Part shown: piece after piece, positions 1-12,332 of the stretch | How positions within the stretch are numbered: the stretch's first letter is position 1 | Layout of the letters: every line of letters starts with the position of its first letter | Assembly (NCBI RefSeq): GCF_001889165.1 | Contig: NZ_CP016020.1 | Location: forward strand, 4,182,501-4,246,500 | Origin: Bacillus weihaiensis | Lineage (GTDB): Bacteria; Bacillota; Bacilli; Bacillales; Bacillaceae | Reading direction: 5' to 3' | Length of the DNA: 64,000 nucleotides | Program-made: the position numbers and the translations under genes | Notes under the pieces: model-generated | Told to the model about the DNA's origin: nothing | The model's input: only the letters and a program-made list of their open reading frames with translations | Databases searched by the model: none

Positions 1-15
1 TCACCCGAAAGCGAC

Positions 16-137
16 CTCTTAAATATAACATATATCAACTTAGTGAGTCAATGACTTTTTTAAAAAGTTTTTTAATCAATCATTTGCTCTGTTTGGCTGA
101 CTTTTAAGAGTATATCAGCTTATTTACTAAGAGTCAA
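16..137 (-). promoter_or_regulatory. Tandem rRNA-operon-type sigma-A promoters P1 and P2 firing off the left edge
   Basis: On the minus strand two near-consensus promoters sit in tandem. P1 has TTGACT (132-137), a 17-bp spacer and TATACT (109-114). P2 has TTGACT (46-51), a 17-bp spacer and TTATAT (23-28). Strong tandem promoters with this spacing are typical of Bacillus rrn operons, and in B. subtilis an rRNA operon follows gyrA. I infer that an rRNA operon starts just left of position 1; no rRNA itself is in the window. Positions 138-249 show nothing else I can name. Confidence 0.75.
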
Positions 138-249
138 CAAAATCAGAGCATTTTTTTTTGATTTTTAATTTCTCATGAAATAGCCATGTTTATACTTTAG
201 CCTTAATACAAATTAGACTACCATTCCTCTTATCTTTTTCATAAATAGA

Positions 250-1329
250 TTATAAAAGTTCTTCAATATATAGCTCATTATTATCTTTTAATAGCAACAT
301 AGTGGATGTGTTTAGATATTTTACAATCGGTCTTGTTGGATAATTTTCATCCACATATAAAATTTCCGCTTCCAGTCCATTAGATAATCTTACTCTAGAT
401 CCCACAGATAGTTTTACAATAGCCTGCTTTAAAGCTTGAATGACTTGTAAATCGAATTTACCAAAGTCGTCTTGAACAATTTGTTCGAATACCTTGTATG
501 GAGATTGCTTCCTACGGAATGGTCTCACAGATACCATAGCTTGATACGTGTCAGCTAAAGCAACAATTTTGCTGTATGGATGAAGCTGATCACTGGCAAC
601 ATTTAAAGGATAACCACTACCATCTAAACGCTCATGATGTTGAAGCACTCCTAGCTTGACTCCATCTTTAATAGACATAATATTCTTTAACATATTATAA
701 CTATGCACAGGGTGCTGTTTAATTTCTTTATACTCTGTTTCCGTTAACGTTACTTTCTTGACAATGATTGCTGGTGTAACTTTAGACATTCCACAATCAC
801 ATAATAGTCCAGTAAGGCTGATTTGGTTCACTTCTCCTTGCTGATATCCTAGCTTTTTAGCAAGGAGGGCACTTAATAATGCAACGGAAATGGAGTGGTG
901 GTAAATATACTCTTCTTCTTTGCAATAATGATAGAGCTTTAGGATCTCATCCTCGTTTTTCTGTAATTCTCCAATGAGTGGAATAATAATCTGTCTTACT
1001 TTACCGATATTAACAGGTGAACCAGCCTGCCACCCTAAATAGATAGATTTATACGATTGTACGGCATCTATATATAATTGATAAAAATCACTTTTACTTG
1101 TTAGTACCTCATCTACTTTTTCACTGGCATTTAAAACAGCATGTTGCGTTTGATTTTTTGAATCATAATGATTCTCAATCTCCACTTCACTAACTAAAAA
1201 AGCCCTTAATGCTTCGATAATTTCCTCTGTAACATTCGTATCTTTGTATACTAATGGTTTGTTTGTTGCAGAGAATACGTTTTTTGAGATTACACTACCC
1301 TTTTGTAATTGATTGATTTGAATCTTCAA
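250..1329 (-). CDS. HD-GYP domain protein with altered HD motif
   Basis: A 359-residue cytoplasmic protein with no signal peptide or membrane segment. HD-GYP domains hydrolyse cyclic di-GMP. Seen here: an HHS motif at about 144-146, HP at 206-207, HHERLDGSGYP at 231-241 (the GYP signature) and DTYQAM at 260-265. The metal-binding dyad, normally LLHDIGK, reads LLCDCGM at 175-181, so the histidine is Cys177; catalysis may be lost or changed. The start is a TTG preceded by AAAGGAGGGA. It lies downstream of gyrA on the same strand, separated by a terminator. The HD-GYP assignment is secure; enzymatic activity is not. Confidence 0.85.
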   Translation of the reverse strand: MKIQINQLQKGSVISKNVFSATNKPLVYKDTNVTEEIIEALRAFLVSEVEIENHYDSKNQTQHAVLNASEKVDEVLTSKSDFYQLYIDAVQSYKSIYLGWQAGSPVNIGKVRQIIIPLIGELQKNEDEILKLYHYCKEEEYIYHHSISVALLSALLAKKLGYQQGEVNQISLTGLLCDCGMSKVTPAIIVKKVTLTETEYKEIKQHPVHSYNMLKNIMSIKDGVKLGVLQHHERLDGSGYPLNVASDQLHPYSKIVALADTYQAMVSVRPFRRKQSPYKVFEQIVQDDFGKFDLQVIQALKQAIVKLSVGSRVRLSNGLEAEILYVDENYPTRPIVKYLNTSTMLLLKDNNELYIEELL

Positions 1330-1410
1330 AGTAATCCCTCCTTTTCCTATTATAACTAAATTAGGACCTCTTGGTTATCTTTTTAAATGAATTATTCGGT
1401 ACATAAGAGA

Positions 1411-1476
1411 TAAGAAAAAACCCGACTCAGCATGGAAACTCTAATGTAGAGTATCACACCAGTTCGGGTTTTTCAT
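1411..1476. terminator. Branched bidirectional terminator after gyrA
   Basis: Outer arms CCCGA/TCGGG flank an inner hairpin ACTCTA-atg-TAGAGT, with an A run on the left and a T run on the right of the plus strand. It can end gyrA (minus strand) and would work in either direction. Confidence 0.75.
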
Positions 1477-1517
1477 TTATTTATCTGAATTGAGTCCTAA
1501 TCCAGCTACCACACTTC

Positions 1518-4076
1518 TTATTCTTCTTCTACATTATCTTCTTTACTTATTTCATCTGCTTCTATCTCAACGTCAGGAGCTGTAAGTACATCTGCTTCTT
1601 CTACATTAACGTCTAAATCTCCTTCTTGTGAATCAACATCTTCATCTTCTTCTTTGTCCACAAGAGCTACAGTTGATACCAATACATTTTCATCTAATCT
1701 AATGAGTTTCACACCTTGTGTATTACGTCCCATTGTAGAAATGGTTTTAGCATCCATTCTGATGATAATACCGCTCGCTGTAATAAGCATTAAATCTTCT
1801 TCACCTGTTGCAGCTTTTACAGAAACAACAGGACCATTCTTATCCGTGATATTACATGTTTTTAATCCTTTACCACCACGGCTTTGGATTCGATATTCAC
1901 TCGCAGGAGTTCGTTTTCCGTATCCATTACTTGTGACAATTAAAACATCAACATCATCTTCTAAAATTTCCATGCCCACTACATCGTCATCTTCATCTAA
2001 GGAAATTCCTTTTACTCCTGTAGCAGTTCGCCCCATTGAACGTACATCCGTTTCAGGGAAACGGATTAACATACCCTTTTTCGTCCCAATTATAATATCC
2101 TTTGATCCATCAGTTAGTTTAACTGATATTAGTTCATCGCCCTCACGTAAGCTTACAGCAATTAAGCCATTATTACGGATATTAGCAAACTGAGAAAGTG
2201 GGGAACGTTTCGAAATTCCTTCTTTCGTTGTAAAGAATAGGAACCAGTCATCAACAAATTCTGAAACAGGAATAATAGCGTTGACCCATTCGCCTTTTTC
2301 AACACTAAGGAGGTTGATAATCGGAAGTCCTTTTGCTGTACGACTATATTCCGGAATCTCATATCCTTTCGCACGGTACACTTTTCCTTTGTTTGTAAAG
2401 AAAAGAATCGTATCGTGAGTAGATGTCGTTAACAACTGTTGTACAAAGTCATCATCATTCGTTCCCATTCCTTGAATACCACGTCCACCTCTTTTTTGAG
2501 TACGATAAGTAGAAAGTGGCAAACGTTTAATATATCCATTATGAGTTAACGTGATCACAATATTTTCAACAGGAATTAGATCTTCATCTTCTATATTTTC
2601 AAGGCCACCCGCAACTATTTCTGTTCGTCGCTCATCGTTGAAACGCTCTTTGATTTCAAGCAGCTCTTCACGAATAATTTCAAGTACCTTTTCTTCATCT
2701 GCTAAAATAGCTTTTAATTCAGCTATAAGCTTCACTAGAGATTGATATTCTTCTTCAATTTTTTCTCTTTCTAAACCTGTTAATCGTTGAAGTCTCATAT
2801 CTAGAATGGCTTGTGCTTGCTTTTCGCTTAACGAGAATTGCTCCATTAATCCATTACGAGCAATCTCTGTTGTTTGCGAGTTACGGATAAGGGTGATGAC
2901 AGCATCTAAGTGATCAAGCGCTATACGTAACCCTTCAAGGATGTGAGCACGTGCTTCCGCTTTTCTTAGTTCGAATGCTGTTCTTCTTTTGATTACTACC
3001 TTTTGATGCTCTAAATAATGATAAAGCATCTGTTTTAAGTTAAGGACTTTCGGGTGTCCGTCAACTAAAGCTAGCATATTAATCCCAAAGCTTGTTTGAA
3101 GAGCTGTTTGCTTGTACAAATTATTAAGAAGAACATTTGCATTCGCATCCTTACGAACCTCAATAACAACTCTCATACCATTACGGTCTGATTCGTCACG
3201 TAAGTCGGTAATTCCCTCAATTTTTTTATCGCGAACTAACTCCGCAATCTTTTCTACTAATTTCGCTTTATTTACTTGGTAAGGAATTTCCTTCACGATA
3301 ATAACTTGTTTACCAGAAGCCTTTTCCTCAATTTCTACCTTTGCTCGTAGTGTAATAGAGCCACGTCCTGTTTCATACGCTTTTCGTATCCCGCTACGCC
3401 CAATGATTTGACCTGCAGTTGGAAAGTCTGGTCCAGGAATGATATCCATAAGCTCTGGAATTGTGATTTCTGGATCCTTACTAAGTGCCAACACTCCGTC
3501 AATTACCTCTCCTAGTTGATGAGGGGCGATGTTTGTAGCCATTCCAACTGCAATTCCTGTAGCACCATTCACTAATAGATTTGGAAATCTAGCAGGAAGT
3601 ACGACAGGCTCTCTCTCTGAGCCATCATAGTTATCTTGATAGTCGATCGTGTCCTTGTTAATATCACGTATAAGTTCCATCGATATTTTGGACATACGAG
3701 CTTCTGTATAACGCATCGCAGCAGCAGAATCTCCATCTACAGACCCAAAATTCCCATGACCGTCAACTAGCATATAACGGAAATTAAAATTTTGCGCCAT
3801 TCGTACCATTGTTTCATAAACGGCAGAATCACCATGTGGGTGATACTTACCGATAACTTCACCAACGATACGAGCAGATTTCTTAAATGGCTTATCCGAA
3901 GTCATACCTAAATCATTCATAGCGTAAAGAATTCGACGATGTACCGGCTTTAAGCCATCACGTACATCAGGTAAAGCACGTGATACGATAACACTCATGG
4001 CATAGCCTAAAAAAGATTCACGCATTTCATTGCTGATATTACGTCCAATTACATGTGAATGTTGATTTTCTGACAT
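1518..4076 (-). CDS. gyrA: DNA gyrase subunit A
   Basis: The breakage-reunion subunit of DNA gyrase, which introduces negative supercoils as an A2B2 complex with GyrB. 852 residues from the ATG at 4076, which has GGGAGG upstream; an ATG 30 bp further out lacks a comparable site. Visible: the quinolone-resistance region with HPHGDS (79-84; Ser84 and Glu88 of the sensitive type), catalytic Tyr123 in [10 protein letters not shown], a GyrA-box-like [10 protein letters not shown], and beta-pinwheel repeats in the C-terminal half. The last about 45 residues are strongly acidic (many Asp/Glu). gyrB lies upstream on the same strand with its own terminator, so the two may be separately transcribed. 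Confidence 0.98.
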   Translation of the reverse strand: MSENQHSHVIGRNISNEMRESFLGYAMSVIVSRALPDVRDGLKPVHRRILYAMNDLGMTSDKPFKKSARIVGEVIGKYHPHGDSAVYETMVRMAQNFNFRYMLVDGHGNFGSVDGDSAAAMRYTEARMSKISMELIRDINKDTIDYQDNYDGSEREPVVLPARFPNLLVNGATGIAVGMATNIAPHQLGEVIDGVLALSKDPEITIPELMDIIPGPDFPTAGQIIGRSGIRKAYETGRGSITLRAKVEIEEKASGKQVIIVKEIPYQVNKAKLVEKIAELVRDKKIEGITDLRDESDRNGMRVVIEVRKDANANVLLNNLYKQTALQTSFGINMLALVDGHPKVLNLKQMLYHYLEHQKVVIKRRTAFELRKAEARAHILEGLRIALDHLDAVITLIRNSQTTEIARNGLMEQFSLSEKQAQAILDMRLQRLTGLEREKIEEEYQSLVKLIAELKAILADEEKVLEIIREELLEIKERFNDERRTEIVAGGLENIEDEDLIPVENIVITLTHNGYIKRLPLSTYRTQKRGGRGIQGMGTNDDDFVQQLLTTSTHDTILFFTNKGKVYRAKGYEIPEYSRTAKGLPIINLLSVEKGEWVNAIIPVSEFVDDWFLFFTTKEGISKRSPLSQFANIRNNGLIAVSLREGDELISVKLTDGSKDIIIGTKKGMLIRFPETDVRSMGRTATGVKGISLDEDDDVVGMEILEDDVDVLIVTSNGYGKRTPASEYRIQSRGGKGLKTCNITDKNGPVVSVKAATGEEDLMLITASGIIIRMDAKTISTMGRNTQGVKLIRLDENVLVSTVALVDKEEDEDVDSQEGDLDVNVEEADVLTAPDVEIEADEISKEDNVEEE

Positions 4077-4241
4077 TGTATGATAACCTCCCTTATTCCT
4101 TTTCAATATGTGGTTCTGTTATTGATCAATGAATAGAGCTCAAACAGATCCTTTCGTTTAAATTGGGAGAGGTAAATGATAGATGTACTTGCAAGAATTC
4201 CTGCCCAATTGAATATGTTTGTTTTTGTTTGTCCACTCTTC

Positions 4242-4270
4242 ATTATAGCAATATTCACACCAGTTTACAC
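4242..4270 (-). promoter_or_regulatory. Candidate gyrA promoter (extended -10)
   Basis: On the minus strand TGCTATAAT gives an extended -10 (TATAAT at 4242-4247) in the gyrB-gyrA gap; the -35 region is weak. The rest of this 338-bp gap holds only a long untranslated leader and the gyrB terminator. Confidence 0.5.
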
Positions 4271-4365
4271 ATCTAATTCTTAGATGCTCAAGTACCCTTG
4301 AAAACCATTCTATCCATCTTATTTTCACGAAACATTAGATGCTACAACACATGGATAGCTACTAG

Positions 4366-4395
4366 TAAAAAAACACCTCACCGAAATGAGGTGTT
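4366..4395 (-). terminator. gyrB terminator
   Basis: Hairpin with arms AACACCTCA/TGAGGTGTT and a 6-base loop; on the minus strand it is followed by a run of Ts directly after the gyrB stop. Confidence 0.85.
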
Positions 4396-4414
4396 CCTTT
4401 CTTTAGTCCTGCAA

Positions 4415-6349
<1,935 letters not shown>

Positions 6350-6470
6350 TCACCTACACTTTTCTTAAAGCTTTCACTTTTAATCACTAACAGAAGCACC
6401 TATTATACCACTACGCTTACTTGCTGCCATTTAGGGTTAGGTGCCAGATTGTTCATTTTTTCTTTTCTAC

Positions 6471-6719
6471 TTACAAATTTATATCAATTGCAATATTTGC
6501 TCGTTTTTTTAACGTCCCTGACGATAAAGGGGAAAAATAAATTTTATCATTTGTTACAATAATTGATTTCGTATCACCATTTGATAACTCAACAATTCTA
6601 TCTTGTTGCTTCGTAAAAAACTCATCTACAATAGGTGAGTCGAGTGAAGATTGACGATCTAAAATCATAACCACTTCTTTTGAAGGAACGACGAAATTGT
6701 CTCCTAAATGAATATACAA
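6471..6719 (-). CDS. remB: Extracellular matrix regulator RemB (YaaB), DUF370 family
   Basis: 82 residues, starting MYIHLGDNFVVPSKEVV, the DUF370 signature seen in B. subtilis YaaB/RemB, which promotes biofilm matrix gene expression. I start it at the TTG at 6719, because the GAGGTG just upstream is the ribosome site and an in-frame GTG at 6728 overlaps that site. The ribosome site lies inside the last codons of recF, and only one base separates the recF stop from this start, so the two are probably translationally coupled. Function is known only by homology. Confidence 0.88.
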   Translation of the reverse strand: MYIHLGDNFVVPSKEVVMILDRQSSLDSPIVDEFFTKQQDRIVELSNGDTKSIIVTNDKIYFSPLSSGTLKKRANIAIDINL

Positions 6720-6720
6720 A

Positions 6721-7848
6721 TCAATCACCTCTATTATCGTCTGAAAGCTCCCCAGCTTTTACATGAAATGTCGCCGCTTCTCTTAATGTTTGATGATCAA
6801 TACCTTCAACACTTGTTGTAGTTACAAAGGTTTGAACTTTTCCTTGAATCGTATTCAATAAATGAGATTGCCTATAATCGTCTAGTTCAGAAAGTACATC
6901 ATCTAGTAAAAGAATAGGATATTCACCAATCTCATTATGTATTAAATCAATTTCAGCTAATTTTAACGACAAAGCAGTCGTTCTTTGCTGTCCTTGTGAT
7001 CCGTATGTTTGAACATCGTGGTTGTTTACAAAAAAGAGTAAGTCATCACGATGTGGTCCCGCTAACGTGGCACCTCGATCAATTTCCTTTTCTCTTATTT
7101 TAGCAAACTTCTCCTCAAAGGCTCTTATCATTTTCGACAAATCATCATCTTCTGATACATCAAGCGATGGTTTATATTTTATGGTTAATGTTTCTAGCCC
7201 TCTACTAATCCCAGTATGTATAGGTTGAGCCCACTTTTGTAATTCGGAAATGAACTGTAGTCGTTTCAAAATAATTTTGCCTGCAGCTTCACTTAACTGA
7301 GCTGTAAGCACATCAAGCATCGTTTGGTCCGTTTGCTTACGAGTTTGCAAAAGCTTTAAGTAATGATTTCTCTGCTGCATAATTTTTTGATAACGGCTCA
7401 AATCATGGAGATACACCGCTGAAACCTGACCAATCTCCATGTCAATAAATCTCCTTCGTATTTGTGGACTACCCTTAACTAAGCTTAGATCCTCGGGAGC
7501 AAACATAATAACATTCATTCCACCAACATACTGGCTTAGCCTCTCTTGCTCAATATGGTTCAATTTCGCTTTTTTACCTTTTTTTGAGATAACCAATTGC
7601 AGAGAAGTTGAACGATTGTATTTTTCAACACTACCCTCTATTTTAGCATATTCTTTATCCCAATAGATAAGTTCTTTATCGTTTGACGTTCGATGTGATT
7701 TCGCCATGGCTAAAACATAGATTGATTCCATCACATTGGTTTTTCCTTGAGCATTCTCTCCGAGTATCACATTTACTTTATTTTCAAACTGAACCGTTAG
7801 ATCTTCATAATTACGATAATTTTTTAATGTCAGCTCTTTAATAAACAA
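6721..7848 (-). CDS. recF: DNA replication and repair protein RecF
   Basis: SMC-like ATPase that loads RecA at gaps in single-stranded DNA together with RecO and RecR. Walker A is GENAQGKTN near the N-terminus; the ABC signature and Walker B region reads [17 protein letters not shown] and [12 protein letters not shown]. From the TTG at 7848 the protein is 375 residues and begins [15 protein letters not shown], aligning with the B. subtilis start; an ATG at 7884 adds 12 residues but has no ribosome site. Sits between yaaA and remB in the conserved order. Confidence 0.95.
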   Translation of the reverse strand: MFIKELTLKNYRNYEDLTVQFENKVNVILGENAQGKTNVMESIYVLAMAKSHRTSNDKELIYWDKEYAKIEGSVEKYNRSTSLQLVISKKGKKAKLNHIEQERLSQYVGGMNVIMFAPEDLSLVKGSPQIRRRFIDMEIGQVSAVYLHDLSRYQKIMQQRNHYLKLLQTRKQTDQTMLDVLTAQLSEAAGKIILKRLQFISELQKWAQPIHTGISRGLETLTIKYKPSLDVSEDDDLSKMIRAFEEKFAKIREKEIDRGATLAGPHRDDLLFFVNNHDVQTYGSQGQQRTTALSLKLAEIDLIHNEIGEYPILLLDDVLSELDDYRQSHLLNTIQGKVQTFVTTTSVEGIDHQTLREAATFHVKAGELSDDNRGD

Positions 7849-8064
7849 ATTTTGCACACCAACTTTAGTTTTGGCTGTTTTCATATAGTTTGTTACTTAT
7901 GGAAAAATCCCAAGTGTTGGACTTTCCCTAGGTACAAGGTTTTTTCTCTCTGAATAATAGGGAGAGTCACTTGTTTCTTGTCTACCAGTGTATTTCGTTC
8001 GAATGATGACTATATCTTATAAAAAAACTTATATTGAATAGCAACAAAATCCAAGAAAAGAGCC

Positions 8065-8280
8065 TTAGTTTTTCACAATATACGTGCCGAAATCAGGAAT
8101 ATATACGAGGTCACCGTTTCTTAGTTTCTTCCCTCTACGGTTTTCGGGTTCATTATTAACAAAAATCTCATACTCTGACAAAAACCATTTCGCCATACCG
8201 CCAGATTGAATAACATCTGCTAGTTTTAAAAATTGCCCAAGAGTAATAAATTCCGTATCTATGATTACTGGTTTTACCAT
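8065..8280 (-). CDS. yaaA: S4-domain RNA-binding protein YaaA
   Basis: 71 residues with an S4-type fold signature (ITLGQFLKLADVIQSGGMAK and VNNEPENRRGKKLRNGD), as in small S4 paralogues that bind structured RNA, notably rRNA. The ATG has AAAGGTGG upstream. Its conserved place between dnaN and recF supports the assignment. In B. subtilis the protein is linked to ribosome assembly; that role is by homology only. Confidence 0.9.
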   Translation of the reverse strand: MVKPVIIDTEFITLGQFLKLADVIQSGGMAKWFLSEYEIFVNNEPENRRGKKLRNGDLVYIPDFGTYIVKN

Positions 8281-8555
8281 AACGAACCACCTTTCTTCAG
8301 TAGTCTCTAACTTTATATTTTACTAAAAAACATTCCTAAAGTACACCTCAATGAAGTTCAACTTATATTGTCCACTCCAGAAAAACACAAAAAAGACAGA
8401 TAGGTAATCAGACCCATACCTCTTGTTGGTTGATTTCATGCTAGTTTGTCACAAAATTGGAAATTAACTCGTTTCACTAGAGAGAGAAGAGGAACGTCAA
8501 GGAAATCAACGACGTTTGAAGGCCTTTACTAAAACGGTTAAATCCTATGAAAGGC
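8281..8555. other. yaaA-dnaN intergenic, no gene seen
   Basis: The 327-bp gap between yaaA and dnaN holds the dnaN terminator at its right end. I see no open frame with a ribosome site and no clear promoter elsewhere in it. Confidence 0.5.
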
Positions 8556-8584
8556 AAAAAAATGACTGACAATAGTCAGCCATT
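8556..8584 (-). terminator. dnaN terminator
   Basis: Hairpin AATGACTGAC-aata-GTCAGCCATT next to a run of As (Ts on the minus strand), just downstream of the dnaN stop. Confidence 0.8.
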
Positions 8585-8607
8585 TAGTAGCGTATCTTGT
8601 TGGAAAA

Positions 8608-9744
8608 TTAGTAGGTTCTAACAGGTAAAATTAGCTGAAGCATAGAATCATCAGTTGTTGTACGAATAACAAATGGTCTCATAGCACCTGTAAAGTTCAC
8701 ATTAATTTCCGTACCTTCAAGCGCTTTTAAAGCATCCATTACGTATTTTGCGCTAAATGAAATCTTTAATTCTTCTCCTTCAACTTCCTCTGCTTGAATT
8801 TCTTCACTTACTTTTCCAATTTCAGGAGAATTAGACGAAATCTCAATCATACTGTTTGTAAGTGTTGATAATTTAACAACATTGTTTCGTGCTTCTTTTG
8901 CTAATAAGGATGCACGATCAATAGCTTGTAAGAAATCCTTTGAATTAAGAGTTAAATTTGTTTTACTATCTGCAGGAATTAAGCGAGATGTATCAGGGTA
9001 ATTTCCATCTAATAATCTAGAGAAAAATAATAGATTTTTCGCTTTAAAAAGTACTTGGCTTTCTGTAAAAACAATTTCAACAGGCTCGTTCGTATCATCT
9101 AGAATTTTACTTAATTCACTTAAGCTTTTTCCTGGAATTACAACATTATAGGAACCGTTTTGATGAGAGTGGATTGGTGCTTTTCTTAGAGCTAAACGGT
9201 GACTATCCGTTGCAATACAAACCAATTCACCATTTTCTAGCTTCCAGTTCACTCCTGTTAAAATTGGTCTAGTTTCTGATGTAGAAACAGCAAAAACAGT
9301 TTGACGAATCATTGCTTTAATAAGGTCTGTAGGCATTTTATATATGTTTTCTTCTTCAATTTGCGGTAGGTGCGGATATTCTTCTGCATCTTGTCCGTTT
9401 AAATTAAATTCGGCTTTTCCAGAGCGAATAACCGTTGAATAATGATTTCCTACTTCAATTTCAACAATTTCTTTTGGGAGTTTTTTCACTATTTCACTAA
9501 AGAATTTGGCTTGTAAAACAACACTACCTGTTTGGTGTATTTCAACAATCTCTTTTTCATTTTCCTCAGCTGGAATAAACGATTCAATTGAGATATCTGA
9601 ATCACTTCCTGTTAAAGTCACTCCTTCAGTATGAGCAACGATCTTTATTCCTGTTAAGATCGGTACTGTAGTTCTTGAAGAAACTGCCTTCATTACATCT
9701 TGTACACTTTGAACTAGATAATCTCGTTGAATGATAAATTTCAT
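8608..9744 (-). CDS. dnaN: DNA polymerase III beta subunit (sliding clamp)
   Basis: Ring-shaped clamp that tethers DNA polymerase to the template and acts as a landing site for other fork proteins. 378 residues, the normal length; N-terminus MKFIIQRDYLVQSVQDV, C-terminus ILPVRTY, both typical of Bacillus clamps, and three clamp-fold repeats are implied by length. A strong GAGGAGG lies before the ATG. It follows dnaA on the same strand; the 223-bp gap between them holds the unwinding half of oriC. Confidence 0.98.
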   Translation of the reverse strand: MKFIIQRDYLVQSVQDVMKAVSSRTTVPILTGIKIVAHTEGVTLTGSDSDISIESFIPAEENEKEIVEIHQTGSVVLQAKFFSEIVKKLPKEIVEIEVGNHYSTVIRSGKAEFNLNGQDAEEYPHLPQIEEENIYKMPTDLIKAMIRQTVFAVSTSETRPILTGVNWKLENGELVCIATDSHRLALRKAPIHSHQNGSYNVVIPGKSLSELSKILDDTNEPVEIVFTESQVLFKAKNLLFFSRLLDGNYPDTSRLIPADSKTNLTLNSKDFLQAIDRASLLAKEARNNVVKLSTLTNSMIEISSNSPEIGKVSEEIQAEEVEGEELKISFSAKYVMDALKALEGTEINVNFTGAMRPFVIRTTTDDSMLQLILPVRTY

Positions 9745-9770
9745 GAGTCATTTCCTCCTCTTGAATATAA

Positions 9771-9949
9771 TCGAAAAATACGATTCTCAACATACTTTTT
9801 TAAGAACTAGTTATATTATTTATTTTTAAAAAATATAGTAGAAGTACTAGTAGGGCCTGTGGAAATGTGGATAACCGTGTTAAACGAAAGGAAACACAGC
9901 CTATCCACATGTGGACAGACTGTGTATATAGTAGCTCAAGTTATTCACA
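9771..9949. other. oriC: oriC, unwinding half (AT-rich region, DnaA-trios, DnaA boxes)
   Basis: Between dnaA and dnaN. Reading the plus strand: an AT-rich stretch (about 9795-9835), then six trinucleotides TAG TAG AAG TAC TAG TAG (9836-9853), a GC cluster GGCC (9854-9857), a degenerate box TGTGGAAAT (9858-9866), and a perfect box TGTGGATAA (9866-9874). Further boxes are CTATCCACA (9901-9909) and TTATTCACA (9941-9949). Read 3' to 5' from the box, the trinucleotides match the DnaA-trio consensus, so this fits the basal unwinding system defined in B. subtilis. Confidence 0.85.
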
Positions 9950-9967
9950 TTATCCCAGATCACTAAT

Positions 9968-11320
9968 TCACGAACCTTTTAAGAGACCCGTAATTTCTTT
10001 TAATTGTTTTTGTAATTGCTCATCAGTTTGAAGCATTTTAGAAATTTTCTCGTGAGCATGAATGACAGTTGTATGATCACGACCTCCAAACTCTTCCCCA
10101 ATCTTAGGTAAAGAAGAATCTGTTAGCTCTCTAGATAAATACATGGCAATCTGTCTAGGAAAAGCAACAGATTTTGTACGTTTCTTCGCTTTGAAATCTT
10201 CTAATTTCACCTGATATTCTTGTCCGACTATTCGTTGAATATCACTGATAGAAATAATCTTGGGCTTAGAATTTGGAATAATATCTTTTAAAGCCTCTGC
10301 TGCTAAATCGGCATTAATGTCTTTATTTATAAGAGAAGAATAGGCAACAACACGAATGAGTGCACCTTCTAATTCGCGAATATTGGAATCTATTTGATTG
10401 GCAATGTACAGCATCACTTCATTTGGAATATCCAGACCTTCAGCTTTTGCCTTTTTACGTAAAATGGCGATTCTTGTTTCTAAATCTGGTGGAGTAATGT
10501 CTGTAATTAAACCCCATTCAAATCGAGAACGAAGTCTGTCTTCTAGTGTTGGAATTTCTTTAGGTGGTCGATCACTGGAGATAACAATTTGCTTACTTTC
10601 TTCATGCAAAGTATTAAACGTATGGAAAAATTCTTCTTGTGTTTGTTCTTTTCCCGCTAAAAATTGAATATCATCAATTAGTAGTACATCAACACTTCTA
10701 TATTTATTCCTAAAATCAACGGCTTTATTGTCTCGAATGGAGTTAATAAATTCGTTCGTGAATTTTTCTGATGAAAGATAAACAACTTTTGCAGATGGAT
10801 TATGATCAATTACATAATGTCCAATTGCATGCATTAAGTGGGTCTTACCTAATCCTACGCCCCCATAAATAAATAACGGGTTATATGCTTTGGCTGGTGC
10901 TTCAGCAACAGCAAGTGACGCAGCATGAGCAAAGCGATTCCCTGAACCTATAACAAACGTATCAAATGTATATTTAGGATTAAGCATATTTTGCGGTAAT
11001 TCAGGCTGTTCATCATCTGACTTATTCATTTGCTTAATCGGAGAGTTGGGAACAAAGTCATCGTCCGACTGATTCTGCGGAATAATGAATTTAATAGCAA
11101 ATTCTTCACCTGTTAATTGATAGATACTATCTGCAATTAGGTGGAGATAACGGGATTCTAGCCAGTCCCTTGCAAATTCATTAGGAGCAGTGATTGTCAG
11201 AGTATCACCTTGAATGCCATGTGCTTTAGTAGATTTGAGCCACGTTTCAAAACTAGGCTTACTAATTTTCTTTTCAATTTCTGCTAAAGCTTTACTCCAA
11301 AGTTCGGATATATTCTCCAT
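9968..11320 (-). CDS. dnaA: Chromosomal replication initiator DnaA
   Basis: AAA+ initiator that binds DnaA boxes and melts oriC. 450 residues from the ATG at 11320 (AAGGAGGGAC upstream); a longer frame running back to 11464 has an unlikely N-terminus and crosses the promoter. Domain [25 protein letters not shown]. Domain III: Walker [10 protein letters not shown] and Walker B LLIDDIQF. Domain IV: DnaA signature [15 protein letters not shown], which contacts the box. Flanked on both sides by DnaA boxes, so autoregulation is likely. dnaN follows. Confidence 0.98.
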   Translation of the reverse strand: MENISELWSKALAEIEKKISKPSFETWLKSTKAHGIQGDTLTITAPNEFARDWLESRYLHLIADSIYQLTGEEFAIKFIIPQNQSDDDFVPNSPIKQMNKSDDEQPELPQNMLNPKYTFDTFVIGSGNRFAHAASLAVAEAPAKAYNPLFIYGGVGLGKTHLMHAIGHYVIDHNPSAKVVYLSSEKFTNEFINSIRDNKAVDFRNKYRSVDVLLIDDIQFLAGKEQTQEEFFHTFNTLHEESKQIVISSDRPPKEIPTLEDRLRSRFEWGLITDITPPDLETRIAILRKKAKAEGLDIPNEVMLYIANQIDSNIRELEGALIRVVAYSSLINKDINADLAAEALKDIIPNSKPKIISISDIQRIVGQEYQVKLEDFKAKKRTKSVAFPRQIAMYLSRELTDSSLPKIGEEFGGRDHTTVIHAHEKISKMLQTDEQLQKQLKEITGLLKGS

Positions 11321-11435
11321 TAGGTGGTTTGTCCCTCCTTTACAAAAGCATCCCTTCCTAGTTGTACAAGTAATGTACAAGTTACGAATATCCATGTATA
11401 AACATACAAAACGAATAAAATGTGTATAAATATAT

Positions 11436-11464
11436 AATATAGTAGAAAAACGTCTTTTCGACAA
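11436..11464 (-). promoter_or_regulatory. dnaA promoter
   Basis: On the minus strand TTGTCG (11459-11464), a 17-bp spacer and TATATT (11436-11441). A one-mismatch DnaA box (TGTGGACAA, 11476-11484) lies 12 bp upstream of the -35, consistent with DnaA repression of its own gene. Confidence 0.7.
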
Positions 11465-11475
11465 AACTCACGACA

Positions 11476-11739
11476 TGTGGACAACAATTTACACAAGCTG
11501 TTTATAATCTTTCCACATCTTATCCACAGTCTGTGGATAAAGAAAATGGTATGAGTGAATATAAAGAGTGAAAACATAAATATAATATCAGAATAAAACT
11601 AGAGTTGCAATGGTTTTTACAAACTTATCCACACAATTAAGCAATTGTTGAAAGGTTTTGTCCACAACGGTAGGGATTGTGAAAAACTTGTCGATAACTA
11701 GTGTGGATAGTGAAGAAGAGTGTCGAAAAATTATCCACA
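11476..11739. other. oriC: oriC, upstream DnaA-box cluster
   Basis: Perfect boxes TTATCCACA or its complement lie at 11520-11528, 11532-11540, 11625-11633 and 11731-11739. One-mismatch boxes lie at 11476-11484, 11658-11666 and 11702-11710, and a weaker one at 11509-11517. The cluster lies between dnaA and rpmH, exactly where the incA/incB half of the Bacillus origin sits. Confidence 0.9.
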
Positions 11740-12257
11740 AGCTAAGTTAATGCTTTTTGTATAAGGGAAGAAACTCATGGTGGGATAATATTTTTATAAA
11801 TGAAAACTAAAAAGTAATGATGGTACGTGTAAGGATTTATGATGAGGATGATCACGAAAGAATTTACTGGGGTGGGGAAGACGTGGTTCTGTTTTAAAGA
11901 CAGGATCAGTTAAACGAAAAAGGAGAGGTGAAGGAAATTAAATAAAAATTAGTAATAAGAAAATTAGTGAAAGAAGAGGTAAGGCGATATAAAGTTAGAT
12001 GATTGTGGGAAGGTAAGGGGAAAGGTGTGATCGTTAGAAACGATTTGCCTATATTTAAAGACAATCTTAAGATATTAACAATGAAAGTGACTAGAGCCAT
12101 CTATATAGAACTTTTTTAGCTTATCCTGAAAAATTCCAGGAGAGAAATTAAAACGTTGATGAATCAGACAAATGAAGAAGAAACCTAAATTTTCCTAGAT
12201 AAAGCAAAGGTTTATGACGGAAATCAACAGGAAGAGAAGAGAAAATCTTTTCAGAGG
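11740..12257. other. oriC-rpmH spacer, no gene seen
   Basis: About 520 bp of low-complexity, purine-rich plus strand. A 64-codon minus-strand frame is present but its product is Ser/Leu/Phe-rich with no ribosome site, so I do not call it. Confidence 0.5.
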
Positions 12258-12287
12258 TTGACAATTGGTAGGGTAGGTTACTATAAT
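12258..12287 (+). promoter_or_regulatory. rpmH promoter
   Basis: Perfect TTGACA (12258-12263) and TATAAT (12282-12287) with an 18-bp spacer, 46 bp before the rpmH start. Confidence 0.85.
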
Positions 12288-12332
12288 TAGTAAGACTGTC
12301 TTTAACTGTTATTCCTCAGGGAGGTGTCATAT

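Noticed and set aside
1654-2193. 179-codon plus-strand frame inside gyrA
   Set aside because: Antisense shadow of gyrA; Ser-rich product with no ribosome site.
11906-12100. 64-codon minus-strand frame near oriC
   Set aside because: Low-complexity Ser/Phe/Leu product, no ribosome site.
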